A DNA stretch of 64,000 bases from Flavobacterium aeripolare (GCF_013294025.1 NZ_JABSNL010000010.1:62001-126000), one strand, 5' to 3'; shown: positions 1 through 9,962, numbered from the stretch's first letter. Notes: a model not told the origin generated them from the sequence alone. Numbers and translations: made by a program.

Positions 1-142
1 CAAGTTTTAGAATTGCTAATTTATCGTATAATATTTAAAATTGAGCACTTTAGGCTCGGTTAAATGCGTGCTTTCTTTTTTAGACTTTATTATTTATTTA
101 TTGAACAGATAATTCTATTTTTGCACACACAACTAAAAAGCT

Positions 143-1165
143 ATGTACAAACAACTTATTCGCCCATTATTTTTTCTTTTCGATCCAGAGAAAATTCATT
201 ATTTTACTTTTTCGCTGGTTCGTGCTACGTCAAAAATCCCTGGTTTTGCGGCACTGTATCGTTCGATCTATCTTGTAGACGATAAACGATTAGAACGTGA
301 AGTATTTGGTTTGAAATTTAAAAACCCAGTAGGTTTAGCAGCTGGTTTTGATAAAGATGCTAAATTGTACAAGGAGTTATCTAACTTTGGTTTTGGTTTT
401 ATCGAAATAGGGACTTTAACTCCTAAAGGACAAGATGGTAACCCAAAGCAGCGTTTATTTCGATTAAAAGAAGATTCAGCGATTATTAATCGAATGGGTT
501 TTAATAATGGAGGAGTTCTTGAAGCTGTCGAAAGGCTAAAAGCCAACAACGGTGTACTAATAGGAGGAAATATTGGTAAAAATAAAATTACAGCCAATGA
601 GGATGCTACAAGCGATTACGAAATATGTTTTGATGCTTTATACGATTACGTTGATTACTTCGTAGTTAATGTTAGTTCGCCAAACACGCCAAACCTACGT
701 GCACTGCAAGACAAAGAGCCATTGACGCAGTTGTTACAAACATTACAAAATAAGAATGTGGCTAAGCCAAAGCAAAAACCTATCTTGTTAAAAATAGCTC
801 CCGATTTGACAAATGAGCAATTGTTAGATATTATAGATATCGTTGCCGAAACTAAAATTGCAGGAGTGATAGCAACCAATACTACAATTAGTAGAGAAGG
901 GTTGCAATCAGTTAATAAAAGCGAAATGGGAGGTTTGTCTGGAAAGCCTTTAAGAGATAGAGCCACTGAAGTGATTCGCTTTTTATCTGAAAAAAGTAAT
1001 AAAGCGTTTCCTATTATAGGAGTAGGAGGGATACATACTGCCGAAGATGCTTTAGAAAAATTAGATGCAGGTGCAAGCTTAGTGCAATTGTATACTGGTT
1101 TCATTTATGAAGGTCCAGCCTTAGTGAAAGCAATTAATAAAAAGCTTCTTGAAAAGATGAAGTAA
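143..1165 (+). CDS. pyrD: Dihydroorotate dehydrogenase (quinone), class 2
   Basis: Catalyses the fourth step of pyrimidine synthesis, oxidising dihydroorotate to orotate with FMN and passing electrons to membrane quinone. The 340-residue length fits class 2 enzymes. The N-terminal roughly 50 residues form the amphipathic membrane-associating part. [12 protein letters not shown] (61-72), RMGFNN (117-122), the catalytic-Ser segment [11 protein letters not shown] (176-186) and a late GVGGI phosphate-binding motif are all present. The ATG at 143 starts the family-typical [11 protein letters not shown]; a TATTTTTG box lies at 116-123. The gene stands alone and is closed by a bidirectional hairpin at 1186-1212. 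Function is clear from the motifs. Confidence 0.95.
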   Translation: MYKQLIRPLFFLFDPEKIHYFTFSLVRATSKIPGFAALYRSIYLVDDKRLEREVFGLKFKNPVGLAAGFDKDAKLYKELSNFGFGFIEIGTLTPKGQDGNPKQRLFRLKEDSAIINRMGFNNGGVLEAVERLKANNGVLIGGNIGKNKITANEDATSDYEICFDALYDYVDYFVVNVSSPNTPNLRALQDKEPLTQLLQTLQNKNVAKPKQKPILLKIAPDLTNEQLLDIIDIVAETKIAGVIATNTTISREGLQSVNKSEMGGLSGKPLRDRATEVIRFLSEKSNKAFPIIGVGGIHTAEDALEKLDAGASLVQLYTGFIYEGPALVKAINKKLLEKMK

Positions 1166-1185
1166 CTTTTACCAACATATAAAAA

Positions 1186-1212
1186 AGTCTGTTATGTAAT
1201 TCATAACGGACT
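1186..1212. terminator. Bidirectional intrinsic terminator between pyrD and the DUF3307 gene
   Basis: AGTCTGTTATG pairs with CATAACGGACT around a five-base loop, with A-rich sequence on the left and T-rich on the right. It can end transcripts from both convergent genes. Confidence 0.8.
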
Positions 1213-1220
1213 TTTTTTGT

Positions 1221-1925
1221 TTAATGAGATAGTGTAGTAAATAATAAACCAGTTCCCAGTGCAATTCCAAAACTAAGTAAAGTTCCTATAAGCACATATT
1301 CAGTTAATCTACGATCTTTAGCTTCCTTTAAATCGCCAAAACGAAAAATGGATTTAGCTGCCAATAAAAACCCAATCGCTTCAAAATGACCCGTTATAAT
1401 AAAAGTAAATACAAACAGTCTTTCTAATATTCCTATATAATTTCCTGCGTTAGATAGCGAACTCTCTTTTTTGTGTTTGTTCTCTGGAGTCCAGATCGAA
1501 ATTGCATTTTTAATTAAAATAGAGCAGGGTTTAGTCAAGAAAACGGCTGCTGTAATTAAAAGGAGATTGGTATTTGTGAATTCTAAAAAGTGTAAAGTAC
1601 TATTTGTATACAATTGAAAAACAGCTACAATAGTAAGTAGGTGCGCTACTTGATCCAGCCAGAAATATAGTCGTTTCGTTTTGTTTTTTTGAAATTTAAG
1701 TTTAATAAAATCTATGATACCATGTATTATCGCTAGGCTAATTCCAAAGGCTATAAAATCTGTGTTTCCCACAATCACGCAAGCCAAAAAAGCATGCAAA
1801 GCAATGTGATAATACAAGTACTTGCTATGGTGTTTTTTTATCTCTTTATCAATAACCCAAGAGGTAGGTTGCAGTAGGAAATCGCCCAAAATGTGCGCCA
1901 AAAACAATTGTACTAATAAAATCAT
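1221..1925 (-). CDS. DUF3307 family membrane protein
   Basis: A 234-residue integral membrane protein. The N-terminus VQLFLAHILGDFLLQP, followed by HHSKYLYYHIALHAF and an HGIIDFIK segment, is the pattern I recognise as DUF3307; the conserved His and Asp residues sit in the membrane part. Several further hydrophobic helices follow to the C-terminus. Biochemical function is unknown. Its ATG overlaps the stop of the upstream SatD-type gene by four bases (ATGA), so the two are almost certainly translated together; DUF3307 and SatD genes are often paired in Bacteroidota. Confidence 0.75.
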   Translation of the reverse strand: MILLVQLFLAHILGDFLLQPTSWVIDKEIKKHHSKYLYYHIALHAFLACVIVGNTDFIAFGISLAIIHGIIDFIKLKFQKNKTKRLYFWLDQVAHLLTIVAVFQLYTNSTLHFLEFTNTNLLLITAAVFLTKPCSILIKNAISIWTPENKHKKESSLSNAGNYIGILERLFVFTFIITGHFEAIGFLLAAKSIFRFGDLKEAKDRRLTEYVLIGTLLSFGIALGTGLLFTTLSH

Positions 1926-2533
1926 GCGTTGAGTAATTTTATTTTTTTTCGAAAATAATTATCTAATGCTAGAACGAGATCAAATTTTGTACGGCTTTTT
2001 CGTCTACTTACTGCAGCTTGGTTAATTTGTAACAGTCGTCCAATTTCTTCTTGAGATAATGTTGGGTTTTGTAAGGATATTAGAACAAATTCAGCTGACT
2101 GTACCAGCCACGAATCCATGAAGCTCAATGATAGTTGCAACATTAAATTAAGTTCCTCGTTAAGTGAATCACTTGCTGTAGCGATGGCCAAATTGATTTT
2201 TTGCCTCTTTAAAGTTTCAAAAAGTTCTCCAGAGTGTATAAAAGCACTCCCGTTACTCTCAGAAATAGACTGCCCATTGTACTTTTTATCACCTATACCA
2301 ATCGCCATTCGGGCATCGAGCTTTATGCTTCTTAAATACGATTTAATTAATAAAGCATAGTGTAAGGATAAGCTAGGATCGCTTATCTCAATTTGAAACT
2401 CGTCTCCACGATAGATTTCCCAGACATCGGGAGTGGCTCCTATAGTATTTAATAGTGCTTTTAAGCCTACTATCCAATCTGTAGAATCTTGCTTTCGTGA
2501 ATTGATTATGTCTCCAGTAATGATGCTTGTCAT
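1922..2533 (-). CDS. SatD family protein with C-terminal helix-turn-helix
   Basis: A 203-residue protein. The N-terminus MTSIITGDIINSR and the motif YRGDEFQ near residue 41 are typical of SatD proteins, which carry a nucleotide-cyclase-like fold of unknown function. The C-terminal 45 residues (SQEEIGRLLQINQAAVSRR) read as a DNA-binding helix-turn-helix, so it may be a regulator. The start is placed at the ATG at 2533; a TTG two codons upstream is less likely. It forms a two-gene operon with the DUF3307 gene. The region just upstream (2589-2655) holds phased palindromic repeats that could be its operator (inference). Confidence 0.75.
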   Translation of the reverse strand: MTSIITGDIINSRKQDSTDWIVGLKALLNTIGATPDVWEIYRGDEFQIEISDPSLSLHYALLIKSYLRSIKLDARMAIGIGDKKYNGQSISESNGSAFIHSGELFETLKRQKINLAIATASDSLNEELNLMLQLSLSFMDSWLVQSAEFVLISLQNPTLSQEEIGRLLQINQAAVSRRKSRTKFDLVLALDNYFRKKIKLLNA

Positions 2534-2588
2534 ACCCAAATATAATTAAAATTTTAATCTAAAGTTAAAAACGTATCGATGTAAATAT

Positions 2589-2656
2589 ATTACATATTTA
2601 TGTAATATTATATGTTATTACGTTATTATGTAATATTGCGAATTATTACGTAAATT
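2589..2656. promoter_or_regulatory. Three phased operator-like repeats, 28 bp period
   Basis: Between the divergent SatD-type and HMG-CoA-lyase genes the sequence repeats at 2589, 2617 and 2645, exactly 28 bases apart. The first copy holds the near-perfect palindrome ATTACATATTTATGTAAT, the second ATTACGTTATTATGTAAT, and the third only the left half (ATTACGTAA). Regular spacing of dyad symmetric sites between divergent genes suggests cooperative repressor binding, with the SatD HTH protein as the obvious local candidate. This role is inferred. Confidence 0.5.
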
Positions 2657-2717
2657 GGAGATCAGTTAAAAATAATAAAAATTAAATAGAGATATTTAGT
2701 AATCTTAATTGTTTTTC

Positions 2718-2725
2718 TATCTTTG
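2718..2725 (+). promoter_or_regulatory. Putative -7 box of the HMG-CoA-lyase gene
   Basis: TATCTTTG matches the Bacteroidota TAnnTTTG element and ends eight bases before the ATG, implying a very short or absent leader. No clear TTG -33 element was found at the expected spacing. Confidence 0.35.
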
Positions 2726-2732
2726 AAGCTAT

Positions 2733-3596
2733 ATGAAGCAAGTAAAAATTATAGAATGTCCTCGTGATGCAATGCAAGGTATCAAGCCGTTTATTCCTAC
2801 AGAGAAGAAGGTTGCTTATTTGCAAGCATTACTGCGTGTTGGTTTTGACACCTTAGATTTTGGTAGTTTTGTATCTCCAAAAGCGATTCCGCAAATGATT
2901 GATACAGCAACAGTACTATCACAATTAGATTTATCACAAGCAACCAGCAAGTTGTTAGCGATAATTGCTAACACCAGAGGAGCCCAAATGGCAGCAGAAC
3001 ATCCCGAAATTCAGTATCTAGGGTTTCCATTCTCTATTTCTGAAAACTTCCAAATGCGTAATACACATAAAACAATCGCAGAATCGTTAGTTACACTTAC
3101 AGAGATTCTAGAAATTGCAGATCAGTCAAATAAGGAAGTAGTTGCTTATTTATCTATGGGATTTGGAAATCCTTATGGCGATCCTTGGAATGTAGATATA
3201 GTAGGAGAGTGGACTGAAAAAATGTCTACTATGGGTGTGAAAATATTGTCATTATCTGATACTGTGGGCAGCTCCACTCCTGATGTAATTAATTACTTGT
3301 ATTCAAATTTAATTCCTCAATATCCTGAAATGGAATTTGGCGCGCACCTGCATACTACAGCTGATAGTTGGTTTGAGAAAGTTGATGCCGCCTATACAGG
3401 TGGATGTAAGCGATTTGACGGTGCCATTCAAGGTTTTGGTGGTTGCCCTATGGCCACAGATGACCTAACAGGGAACATGCCAACAGAGAAATTACTATCC
3501 TATTTTACGGCAAACAAAGTAACCACAAACCTCAATCCGCTTAGTTTTGAGAGTGCATATAACGAAGCTTCTAAGTTATTTGGGGAATACCATTAA
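2733..3596 (+). CDS. Hydroxymethylglutaryl-CoA lyase-like enzyme
   Basis: A 287-residue TIM-barrel protein of the HMGL-like family. Family reaction: cleavage of 3-hydroxy-3-methylglutaryl-CoA to acetoacetate and acetyl-CoA, the last step of leucine breakdown. ECPRDAMQG (8-16) matches the usual ECPRDG(L/W)Q motif with Ala-Met in place of the common residues. HLH (205-207) supplies metal ligands and GFGGCPMA (234-241) carries the active-site Cys238 in the signature loop. Length is typical of bacterial HMGL. Transcribed alone, divergent from the SatD operon. A related aldolase of the same superfamily cannot be excluded. Confidence 0.82.
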   Translation: MKQVKIIECPRDAMQGIKPFIPTEKKVAYLQALLRVGFDTLDFGSFVSPKAIPQMIDTATVLSQLDLSQATSKLLAIIANTRGAQMAAEHPEIQYLGFPFSISENFQMRNTHKTIAESLVTLTEILEIADQSNKEVVAYLSMGFGNPYGDPWNVDIVGEWTEKMSTMGVKILSLSDTVGSSTPDVINYLYSNLIPQYPEMEFGAHLHTTADSWFEKVDAAYTGGCKRFDGAIQGFGGCPMATDDLTGNMPTEKLLSYFTANKVTTNLNPLSFESAYNEASKLFGEYH

Positions 3597-3678
3597 GCGA
3601 TAAAGGCTTAAAATCTTAATGCAAACTTTAATTATAACGTTTTATAATGCTATATCTTAGCAACCTTAAATCTTTATA

Positions 3679-4236
3679 ATGAATTCGAAACGCTTTTTTG
3701 TATTTGCCATTCTACTCTATTGTAATCTCTTTTTAAGTAGCTGCTCAAGTGATTTAAATTTTGATCAAATTAACGACTTTAGCGCTGAGCCTGAAATAGT
3801 GGGTAATCTCGCTTATTTTGAATTACCTATCCCTAGTTCAATACCTTCGTTACCTCCATTTCCATTTCCAACCGTTAATGCAAAATTCGATATATTAAGA
3901 GACGCATCAGTTAGTGACCGACTTTTAGAGGCAACTTTGTTTTTTGAAGTTGAAAATATTAATGTAAAACAATATGAAATTATTGTCGAATTTAAAGATG
4001 TTAATGATCGAGTCTTAGATCGAATTTCTATCCCAGAAGCACATGCTAAATATGATGATATAAATAAAAAAATCTCTCAAACTGAAAGTTATACTAATTC
4101 TCGATTGAATATATTAAAGTCAGCAACAAACATCGATTTTACAGTTTTAAAAATAGCGTCGACCACACCGATAATCGTTACCTCAAGTGACACATTAAAA
4201 TTTCGTTCGACTGCAACCATAAAATTAGCACTATAA
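3679..4236 (+). CDS. Secreted lipoprotein of unknown function
   Basis: 185 residues. A signal peptide ends in the lipobox LSSC (Cys22), so the mature protein should be lipid-anchored. The remainder is beta-rich without recognisable motifs; a proline-rich stretch (IPSSIPSLPPFPFPTVN) lies around residues 51-67. Its stop codon overlaps the ATG of the next gene (TAATG), suggesting translational coupling with the DUF5723 protein and a shared role at the outer membrane. No family recognised. Confidence 0.75.
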   Translation: MNSKRFFVFAILLYCNLFLSSCSSDLNFDQINDFSAEPEIVGNLAYFELPIPSSIPSLPPFPFPTVNAKFDILRDASVSDRLLEATLFFEVENINVKQYEIIVEFKDVNDRVLDRISIPEAHAKYDDINKKISQTESYTNSRLNILKSATNIDFTVLKIASTTPIIVTSSDTLKFRSTATIKLAL

Positions 4237-5633
4237 TGATAAAATGTTATGCTCTTATATTGCTTCTTTGTTGTCTAGGTGCAACCGCTCAAAATAAGCA
4301 ATTGCTATATAATTTTACGGCAATTCCGCAATCTACTATGGTAAATCCCGGCGCTGATTTAAAACAAAATAGTCACATTGGTATTCCCGTACTTTCGGGA
4401 GTAAGTGCTAATTTTGGTTCGACTGGCTTTTCAGCTTACGATTTATTTGCAGATAATAGCACTAGTTTCAATGACAAGTTGCGCAATACTATAAACAGGG
4501 TTTCAAGTAAGGACCGTGTACTGTTAAACGAACAAGTTGAAATCCTATCTGCAGCTTTTAAAGTAGGACGCTGGGAACAACAAAATTACTTGTCACTGGG
4601 TATATATCAAGAATTTGATTTCGTTTCCTTTGTTCCTAAGGACCCTGCTATCTTGGCGTTGTATGGCAATAGCACTTACCTTGGTAAACGATTTGATTTG
4701 TCGCATTTGAATGCACAAGCAGAATTGTTAAGTGTTTTTCATCTTGGCTTTCGAAAAAAAGTCTCAAATAAATTAATACTAGGAGCTAGAGGTAAAATTT
4801 ACTCGAGTATTGCTCATGCGAGGACAACTAGAAACAGCGGTTACATCCTAACCGAAGATAATGGATCACCTAATTTTTACGATCAAACAATTGATGCAAA
4901 TGTCACTTTGAATTCTGCTGGTGCTTCACAATACTTTGATGATGATAATCAAGGATATACCACAAATAATATCTTGAAAAAAGCCTTATTTGGGGGTAAT
5001 CTGGGCTTAGGACTAGACATAGGAGCGACCTACTACCCTAAAAAAAACATTCAATTGACTGCGAGTTTACTTGATATGGGATTCATACATTACGCTAAAG
5101 AAGTAAAAAATTACACGTATAAAGGATTCTATAAATACAATGGATTAAATCCAAATTTTACAGGCCCTAGTACATCAGGAAGTACCTATGACGAATTCAA
5201 AAGCGCTGTAGTTTACGACTCAACCACTACAAAATACAATAGTCTACGACCTATAAAGTTTAATGCTTCTTATCAATATTCGTATCACGGTAAAAACGAT
5301 GATGCTTGTAATTGTTCGTCAGATGCTGATAATTATCGCAATGCTATTGGTGCTCAATTGTTCTTTCAAACCCTTCCTAAAGCGCCTACAGCTGCACTTA
5401 CCGGCTTTTATCAACACAGTGTTTCAAACTCATTTCAATGGAAAGCGACCTATACGATTGATGCGTATTCATACACTAATTTAGGTTTAGGTATTGCTGG
5501 AAATTTAGGTAGATTGAACGCTTATATTCTCGCTGATAATTTATTAGAACTACGAGACATAGCAAAAACAAACGCTTTTTCGCTGCAATTTGGATTCAAT
5601 ATAATACTCAAGGAGCGAACAACTTTCTACTAA
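4236..5633 (+). CDS. DUF5723-type outer membrane beta-barrel protein
   Basis: 465 residues with an N-terminal signal peptide ending near ATAQ. The mature chain alternates hydrophobic and polar residues and has many aromatic ends of strands, as in an outer membrane barrel. The start of the mature protein (an F-x-x-I-PQSTMVNPG pattern) and the LLELRDIA stretch near the C-terminus resemble the DUF5723 proteins of flavobacteria. It is coupled to the preceding lipoprotein gene by a TAATG overlap. Substrate or partner is unknown; the lipoprotein is the likely partner. Confidence 0.65.
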   Translation: MIKCYALILLLCCLGATAQNKQLLYNFTAIPQSTMVNPGADLKQNSHIGIPVLSGVSANFGSTGFSAYDLFADNSTSFNDKLRNTINRVSSKDRVLLNEQVEILSAAFKVGRWEQQNYLSLGIYQEFDFVSFVPKDPAILALYGNSTYLGKRFDLSHLNAQAELLSVFHLGFRKKVSNKLILGARGKIYSSIAHARTTRNSGYILTEDNGSPNFYDQTIDANVTLNSAGASQYFDDDNQGYTTNNILKKALFGGNLGLGLDIGATYYPKKNIQLTASLLDMGFIHYAKEVKNYTYKGFYKYNGLNPNFTGPSTSGSTYDEFKSAVVYDSTTTKYNSLRPIKFNASYQYSYHGKNDDACNCSSDADNYRNAIGAQLFFQTLPKAPTAALTGFYQHSVSNSFQWKATYTIDAYSYTNLGLGIAGNLGRLNAYILADNLLELRDIAKTNAFSLQFGFNIILKERTTFY

Positions 5634-5639
5634 TTTTAA

Positions 5640-5787
5640 GGAGCTATTTCCAGCCTTACATTACAAGCAATAAGAGTAAATACTAATTTTCTAAAGCAAT
5701 ATAAGAGTTTCCTTTGGTCGCTTTATCTCGCTAAGAAAAATTAGAGTATTCCCTTCTTATGGGCTTTCCATTTCAGTCTGGGCTAGA
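5640..5787 (-). repeat. Dispersed intergenic hairpin repeat, copy A (gap 5634-5946)
   Basis: On the minus strand it begins CTAGCCCAGACTGAAATGG and ends GGAAATAGCTCC, the two ends shared by copies near 9788, 16648, 57248 and 61669. The stretch 5705-5787 is also clearly similar to 9793-9872. No ORF is present. It fills most of the gap between the DUF5723 gene and guaB. Confidence 0.6.
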
Positions 5788-5912
5788 AATAACTACGTAT
5801 CATCATACTATTGTGACTATTATTTGTAGTGTTATTACGCGTTTTTAGGGTAGTTCTAGCCGTTAATAATCTTAAAAGCAAGTTAAAGGAACCTTTATAT
5901 CAAATAATTTGC

Positions 5913-5920
5913 TATATTTG
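5913..5920 (+). promoter_or_regulatory. Putative -7 box of guaB
   Basis: TATATTTG matches the Bacteroidota TAnnTTTG consensus 27 bases before the guaB ATG. The -33 region is A/T-rich without a clear TTG. Confidence 0.4.
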
Positions 5921-5946
5921 CACGCAATTCAACTAGAAATTGCACC

Positions 5947-7419
5947 ATGATAGCACACAACTCCAAGATTATCGGCGAAGGTTTAACGTACGATGATGTA
6001 TTATTAGTTCCTAACTACTCAAATGTGCTTCCTCGTGAAGTGAGTATCCAATCTAAATTTTCAAGAAATATTACACTAAACGTTCCTATAGTATCAGCTG
6101 CTATGGATACGGTTACCGAAAGTGCAATGGCAATTGCTATGGCTCAAGAAGGAGGAATAGGTGTTTTACATAAAAACATGACTATTGAGCAACAAGCAGC
6201 TAAAGTACGTAAAGTGAAAAGAGCAGAATCTGGTATGATTATCGATCCTGTTACTTTGCCGCTTACTTCTACAGTTGCCGACGCTAAAAACGCGATGAAA
6301 GAATATGGTATTGGCGGTATTCCTATCGTTGATTCTCAAAAAATATTAAAAGGTATTGTAACTAATAGGGATTTGCGTTTTGAGAAAAACAATGCAAGAG
6401 CTATTATCGAGGTAATGACTACTCAAAACTTAGTTACTGTTGCTGAGGGTACTTCTTTAGAGCAAGCTGAGGTTGTGCTTCAAGGACATAAAATCGAAAA
6501 ACTTCCAGTAGTTAACGCTGATTATAAATTAGTAGGTTTAATTACTTTTAGAGATATAACAAAACTAACTCAAAAACCTATTGCTAACAAAGATGTTTAC
6601 GGGCGTTTGCGCGTTGCAGCAGCAATTGGAGTAACGGGTGATGCAGTAGAAAGAGCTGAAGCTTTAGTAAATGCAGGTGTTGATGCAATCATTATTGATA
6701 CAGCACACGGACACACACAAGGTGTTGTGAATACTTTGAAACAAGTAAAAGCAAAATTTCCTCAAATTGATGTGATCGTAGGTAACATTGCGACTCCTGA
6801 AGCTGCTAAATTTTTAGTAGAAAATGGGGCAGATGGTGTTAAAGTAGGAATCGGACCTGGTTCTATCTGCACGACTCGTGTAGTTGCAGGTGTTGGTTTT
6901 CCTCAATTTTCTGCAGTGCTAGAAGTAGCTGCTGCTTTAAAAGGAACCGGTGTTCCTGTAATTGCTGATGGTGGAATTCGTTATACTGGTGATATCCCTA
7001 AAGCAATTGCTGCAGGTGCTGACTGTGTGATGTTAGGATCACTTTTAGCCGGGACCAAAGAATCTCCAGGAGAAACAATCATCTTTGAAGGAAGAAAATT
7101 CAAATCATATAGAGGAATGGGTTCTGTTGAAGCTATGGAAACTGGTTCAAAAGATCGCTACTTTCAAGATGTTGAGGACGATGTTAAAAAATTAGTTCCA
7201 GAAGGAATTGTAGGGCGTGTTCCTTACAAAGGAGAGTTAAACGAAAGCATGTTACAATTTATTGGTGGTCTTCGTGCCGGAATGGGTTATTGTGGTGCAA
7301 AAGATATTCCGACATTGCAAGAAACAGGTCGTTTTGTACGCTTAACTTCAAGCGGAATTGCAGAGAGTCATCCTCATAATGTAACTATAACAAAGGAAGC
7401 TCCTAATTATTCAAGATAA
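5947..7419 (+). CDS. guaB: Inosine-5'-monophosphate dehydrogenase
   Basis: Converts IMP to XMP with NAD+, the committed step of GMP synthesis. 490 residues, standard bacterial length. The TIM barrel starts with [10 protein letters not shown] (13-22); two CBS domains are inserted at about 95-205; the barrel resumes with the IIDTAHGH region. The active-site loop GPGSICTTR (303-311) holds the catalytic Cys308, and the phosphate-binding and flap segments ([17 protein letters not shown]) are intact. It ends in front of a strong hairpin terminator shared with the convergent antiporter gene. Confidence 0.96.
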   Translation: MIAHNSKIIGEGLTYDDVLLVPNYSNVLPREVSIQSKFSRNITLNVPIVSAAMDTVTESAMAIAMAQEGGIGVLHKNMTIEQQAAKVRKVKRAESGMIIDPVTLPLTSTVADAKNAMKEYGIGGIPIVDSQKILKGIVTNRDLRFEKNNARAIIEVMTTQNLVTVAEGTSLEQAEVVLQGHKIEKLPVVNADYKLVGLITFRDITKLTQKPIANKDVYGRLRVAAAIGVTGDAVERAEALVNAGVDAIIIDTAHGHTQGVVNTLKQVKAKFPQIDVIVGNIATPEAAKFLVENGADGVKVGIGPGSICTTRVVAGVGFPQFSAVLEVAAALKGTGVPVIADGGIRYTGDIPKAIAAGADCVMLGSLLAGTKESPGETIIFEGRKFKSYRGMGSVEAMETGSKDRYFQDVEDDVKKLVPEGIVGRVPYKGELNESMLQFIGGLRAGMGYCGAKDIPTLQETGRFVRLTSSGIAESHPHNVTITKEAPNYSR

Positions 7420-7445
7420 TACCGAGTTTAAAATTATAAAAAAAA

Positions 7446-7475
7446 GGCAAAAGTGTTTTCACTTTTGCCTTTTTT
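7446..7475. terminator. Bidirectional terminator between guaB and the antiporter gene
   Basis: A perfect 10-bp stem GGCAAAAGTG / CACTTTTGCC with a TTTT loop, bordered by A-tract on the left and T-tract on the right. Confidence 0.9.
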
Positions 7476-7479
7476 GTTT

Positions 7480-9717
7480 TTACTCTGGGAATAAAGCGTT
7501 CATTAATTTATTGTTTCCTACTATCCAAAGAATATCGTCTTTTTGTAAAACGACACTCGACTCAGGATTTAAAATTCGTTCGCCATTACGTTCCATACCT
7601 ACTAGCAAACCATTAGTGCGTTCTCGCAATTTTGATTGGCCTACACTCAATCCTATAAATTCATTGTTACTTAGTTCAATTTGCTTTAATACAAGATTAT
7701 TATCTGCTTTTACAGGGTCTTTTATCTCATTTGATTTTAAGTACGCTTCAAATTCATCTACTTGAGCATCAGATCCAATAACGCAAATCTCGTCACCAGG
7801 AAATAATCGTTCTAGCTTATTAGGGATTTGAATAGTTAAATCACCACGCTTTATAAAGGCGATATTGATTCCTAAATCTTCTCGTACTTGCAGTTCGCGA
7901 AGGGTCTTTCCAGCAAGATTTGATTCTGCTGCAATTTCAAATGTAGACATATGCCCATCCCATGGTGTTAGATTGGCATGGCGACGGTCGACTTTTTTGA
8001 GTTCTCTGTTGTTTAAATTTTTCAAAAAACGATTCTCAATTCTGTGATACATCGCATGTAGTTTCTTAGGAAAGAAAAAATAAATTACAATCGAGGCTAC
8101 TAATGCAAAAAAGGCAATGATAGGAGAAAAGAAAATGTTCAACAAGAATCCTATGTAGAATACGGCTAACCCAATTCTAAAGAAAATCATCATCAATATT
8201 GGGCCACGATATTTACGCTCTTTATATAAAGTATCTACTTGTTCTACTGCAACTCTGCGCAATGATAGTGCCCATAAAAATGGCGAAATCGCAACTAAAG
8301 TGATTAATGCTGCTATGGCGTTTCCAAATTTAGACTCTTCTACTAACGGTAAAATATAATTTGCCGATAATAATATGATCGAGGTAATGATAATAGTGTT
8401 TAATATAATCTGAATTAAATAGGCTCTAATCACAATTTGCCAGGTGCTTACTGATCGTATCGCTTGAGCATTTGTACTATAACGTGCGATTTTTTTAACC
8501 CATTTTTTAGGTAATTTACGTTCTAAATATTCTGAGAATGGCACCGCTGATTTTACCATAAAAGGAGTCGTAAATGTAGTAATCGCTGATACCGCTACAA
8601 CAATAGGGTATAAAAACGAACTCGTTACATTCATAGACATTCCTAGTGTAGCAATAATGAATGAGAATTCACCTATCTGCGATAAACTCATCCCTGTTTG
8701 CACGGATTGTTTTAAAGGTTGTCCGGATATTAACGCTCCTATAGTCGAACTTATAGATTGTCCAAAAATGGTTACAAACGTTAGAATGATTACAGGAATG
8801 GCATGTTCGTATAGCATTACAGGATCAATTAACATCCCTACAGATACAAAAAATATCGCCCCAAATAAATCTTTTACCGGCTTAACTAAATGCTCAATAT
8901 GTTCTGCTTGAGTAGTCTCGGCGATGATAGACCCCATAATAAATGCACCTAACGCTGGTGAAAAACCAACATTTGAAGCAAGTATAACCATCATCAAACA
9001 CAAAGCTAGTGAGATAATTAAAAGCATTTCGTCAGTAAGTAAATCCTTTGCCTTTTTTAATAGCGAGGGAATAAAGAAAATCCCACCTAAAAACCATGCT
9101 GTTAAAAAGAAAACCAACTTCAAAACTGACATAATAAGTTCAGTACCTGAGAACTTTTGGCTCACTGCTACTGTAGATAGTAATACCATCATTAAAATGG
9201 CAACTATATCTTGCACAATAAGAGATCCTATAACGATTCCGGCAAACTTCTTTGCTTTTACACCTAGTTCATCAAAGGTTTTTAAAATGATCGTAGTTGA
9301 GGAAATGGATAATATTACTCCTAAAAATATGGAATCCATTTGGCTCCAACCCATCCATTTTCCTACTAGAAATCCCATCATTACCATAGAAATAATCTGG
9401 GTGACGGCGGTTATGGAGGCAGTTCCCCCCACCTTCATCAACTTCTTAAAACTAAATTCGAGCCCCAAACTAAACAGTAGGATGATCACTCCAATTTCGG
9501 CCCAAACTTCTACGCTTTTAATATCAGATACTGATGGGAAGAAGTCAAAATGCGTTCCTGCTAGAAATCCCGCAATTAAATAGCCAAGAACTAGTGGCTG
9601 TTTCATTTTTTTAAATAGCAAAACAGCTATTCCGGCCGTCATTAGGATTAATCCCAAATCGGTTATTAATGGTTCCAAGTGTGTCGTCGTTTCGGCTACT
9701 GTTGCTGCGGTACTCAT
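7480..9717 (-). CDS. CPA2/KefB-type cation:proton antiporter with TrkA-C domains
   Basis: 745 residues. The first roughly 390 residues form a 12-helix Na+/H+-exchanger domain of the CPA2 family (GYLIAGFLAG, IGVIILLFSLGLEFS, FSPALGAFIMGSIIAE, SLSQIGEFSFIIATLG). Further membrane segments follow at about 430-560. The cytosolic tail carries two TrkA-C-like regulatory units, one starting NLAGKTLREL and a second starting near LSVGQSKLRER. No full Rossmann TrkA-N domain with GxGxxG is seen. Probably works in K+ or Na+ efflux and pH control at the inner membrane; the ion cannot be told from sequence. Confidence 0.85.
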   Translation of the reverse strand: MSTAATVAETTTHLEPLITDLGLILMTAGIAVLLFKKMKQPLVLGYLIAGFLAGTHFDFFPSVSDIKSVEVWAEIGVIILLFSLGLEFSFKKLMKVGGTASITAVTQIISMVMMGFLVGKWMGWSQMDSIFLGVILSISSTTIILKTFDELGVKAKKFAGIVIGSLIVQDIVAILMMVLLSTVAVSQKFSGTELIMSVLKLVFFLTAWFLGGIFFIPSLLKKAKDLLTDEMLLIISLALCLMMVILASNVGFSPALGAFIMGSIIAETTQAEHIEHLVKPVKDLFGAIFFVSVGMLIDPVMLYEHAIPVIILTFVTIFGQSISSTIGALISGQPLKQSVQTGMSLSQIGEFSFIIATLGMSMNVTSSFLYPIVVAVSAITTFTTPFMVKSAVPFSEYLERKLPKKWVKKIARYSTNAQAIRSVSTWQIVIRAYLIQIILNTIIITSIILLSANYILPLVEESKFGNAIAALITLVAISPFLWALSLRRVAVEQVDTLYKERKYRGPILMMIFFRIGLAVFYIGFLLNIFFSPIIAFFALVASIVIYFFFPKKLHAMYHRIENRFLKNLNNRELKKVDRRHANLTPWDGHMSTFEIAAESNLAGKTLRELQVREDLGINIAFIKRGDLTIQIPNKLERLFPGDEICVIGSDAQVDEFEAYLKSNEIKDPVKADNNLVLKQIELSNNEFIGLSVGQSKLRERTNGLLVGMERNGERILNPESSVVLQKDDILWIVGNNKLMNALFPE

Positions 9718-9787
9718 AATTTATTTTTGTAGCTAATCCAGCTTTTCATTTCAAGCTTTTGGTCACAAAACTTTTTTATAAGGCAAT

Positions 9788-9872
9788 CGTCAGGAGTTTC
9801 CTTTGGTCACTCTGCCCACTGCCATAAAAATAGTTTTCTTCCCGCAAGGCTTTCCATTGCAATCTGGGCTAG
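9788..9872 (-). repeat. Dispersed intergenic hairpin repeat, copy B (gap 9718-10055)
   Basis: On the minus strand it runs from CTAGCCCAGATTGCAATGG to GGAAACTCCTG and shares most positions with 5705-5787. It lies between purB and the antiporter gene. Apart from this repeat and the hairpin at 9931-9962, the 338-base gap shows no gene. Confidence 0.6.
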
Positions 9873-9930
9873 TATGTTTTGTAATAGTAATTGTGTAATT
9901 ATTGTAAGATAACATTTACTGCTACCTCAC

Positions 9931-9962
9931 AAAAAAAGCTACCGATAAAGATAGCTTTTTTT
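9931..9962. terminator. Intrinsic terminator downstream of purB
   Basis: AAAAAAAGCTA pairs with TAGCTTTTTTT around a short loop, about 95 bases beyond the purB stop and before the antiporter gene on the same strand. Confidence 0.7.

Noticed and set aside
8924..9583. 219-codon plus-strand ORF
   Set aside because: It is the antisense shadow of the antiporter membrane domain, which has clear family motifs on the minus strand.
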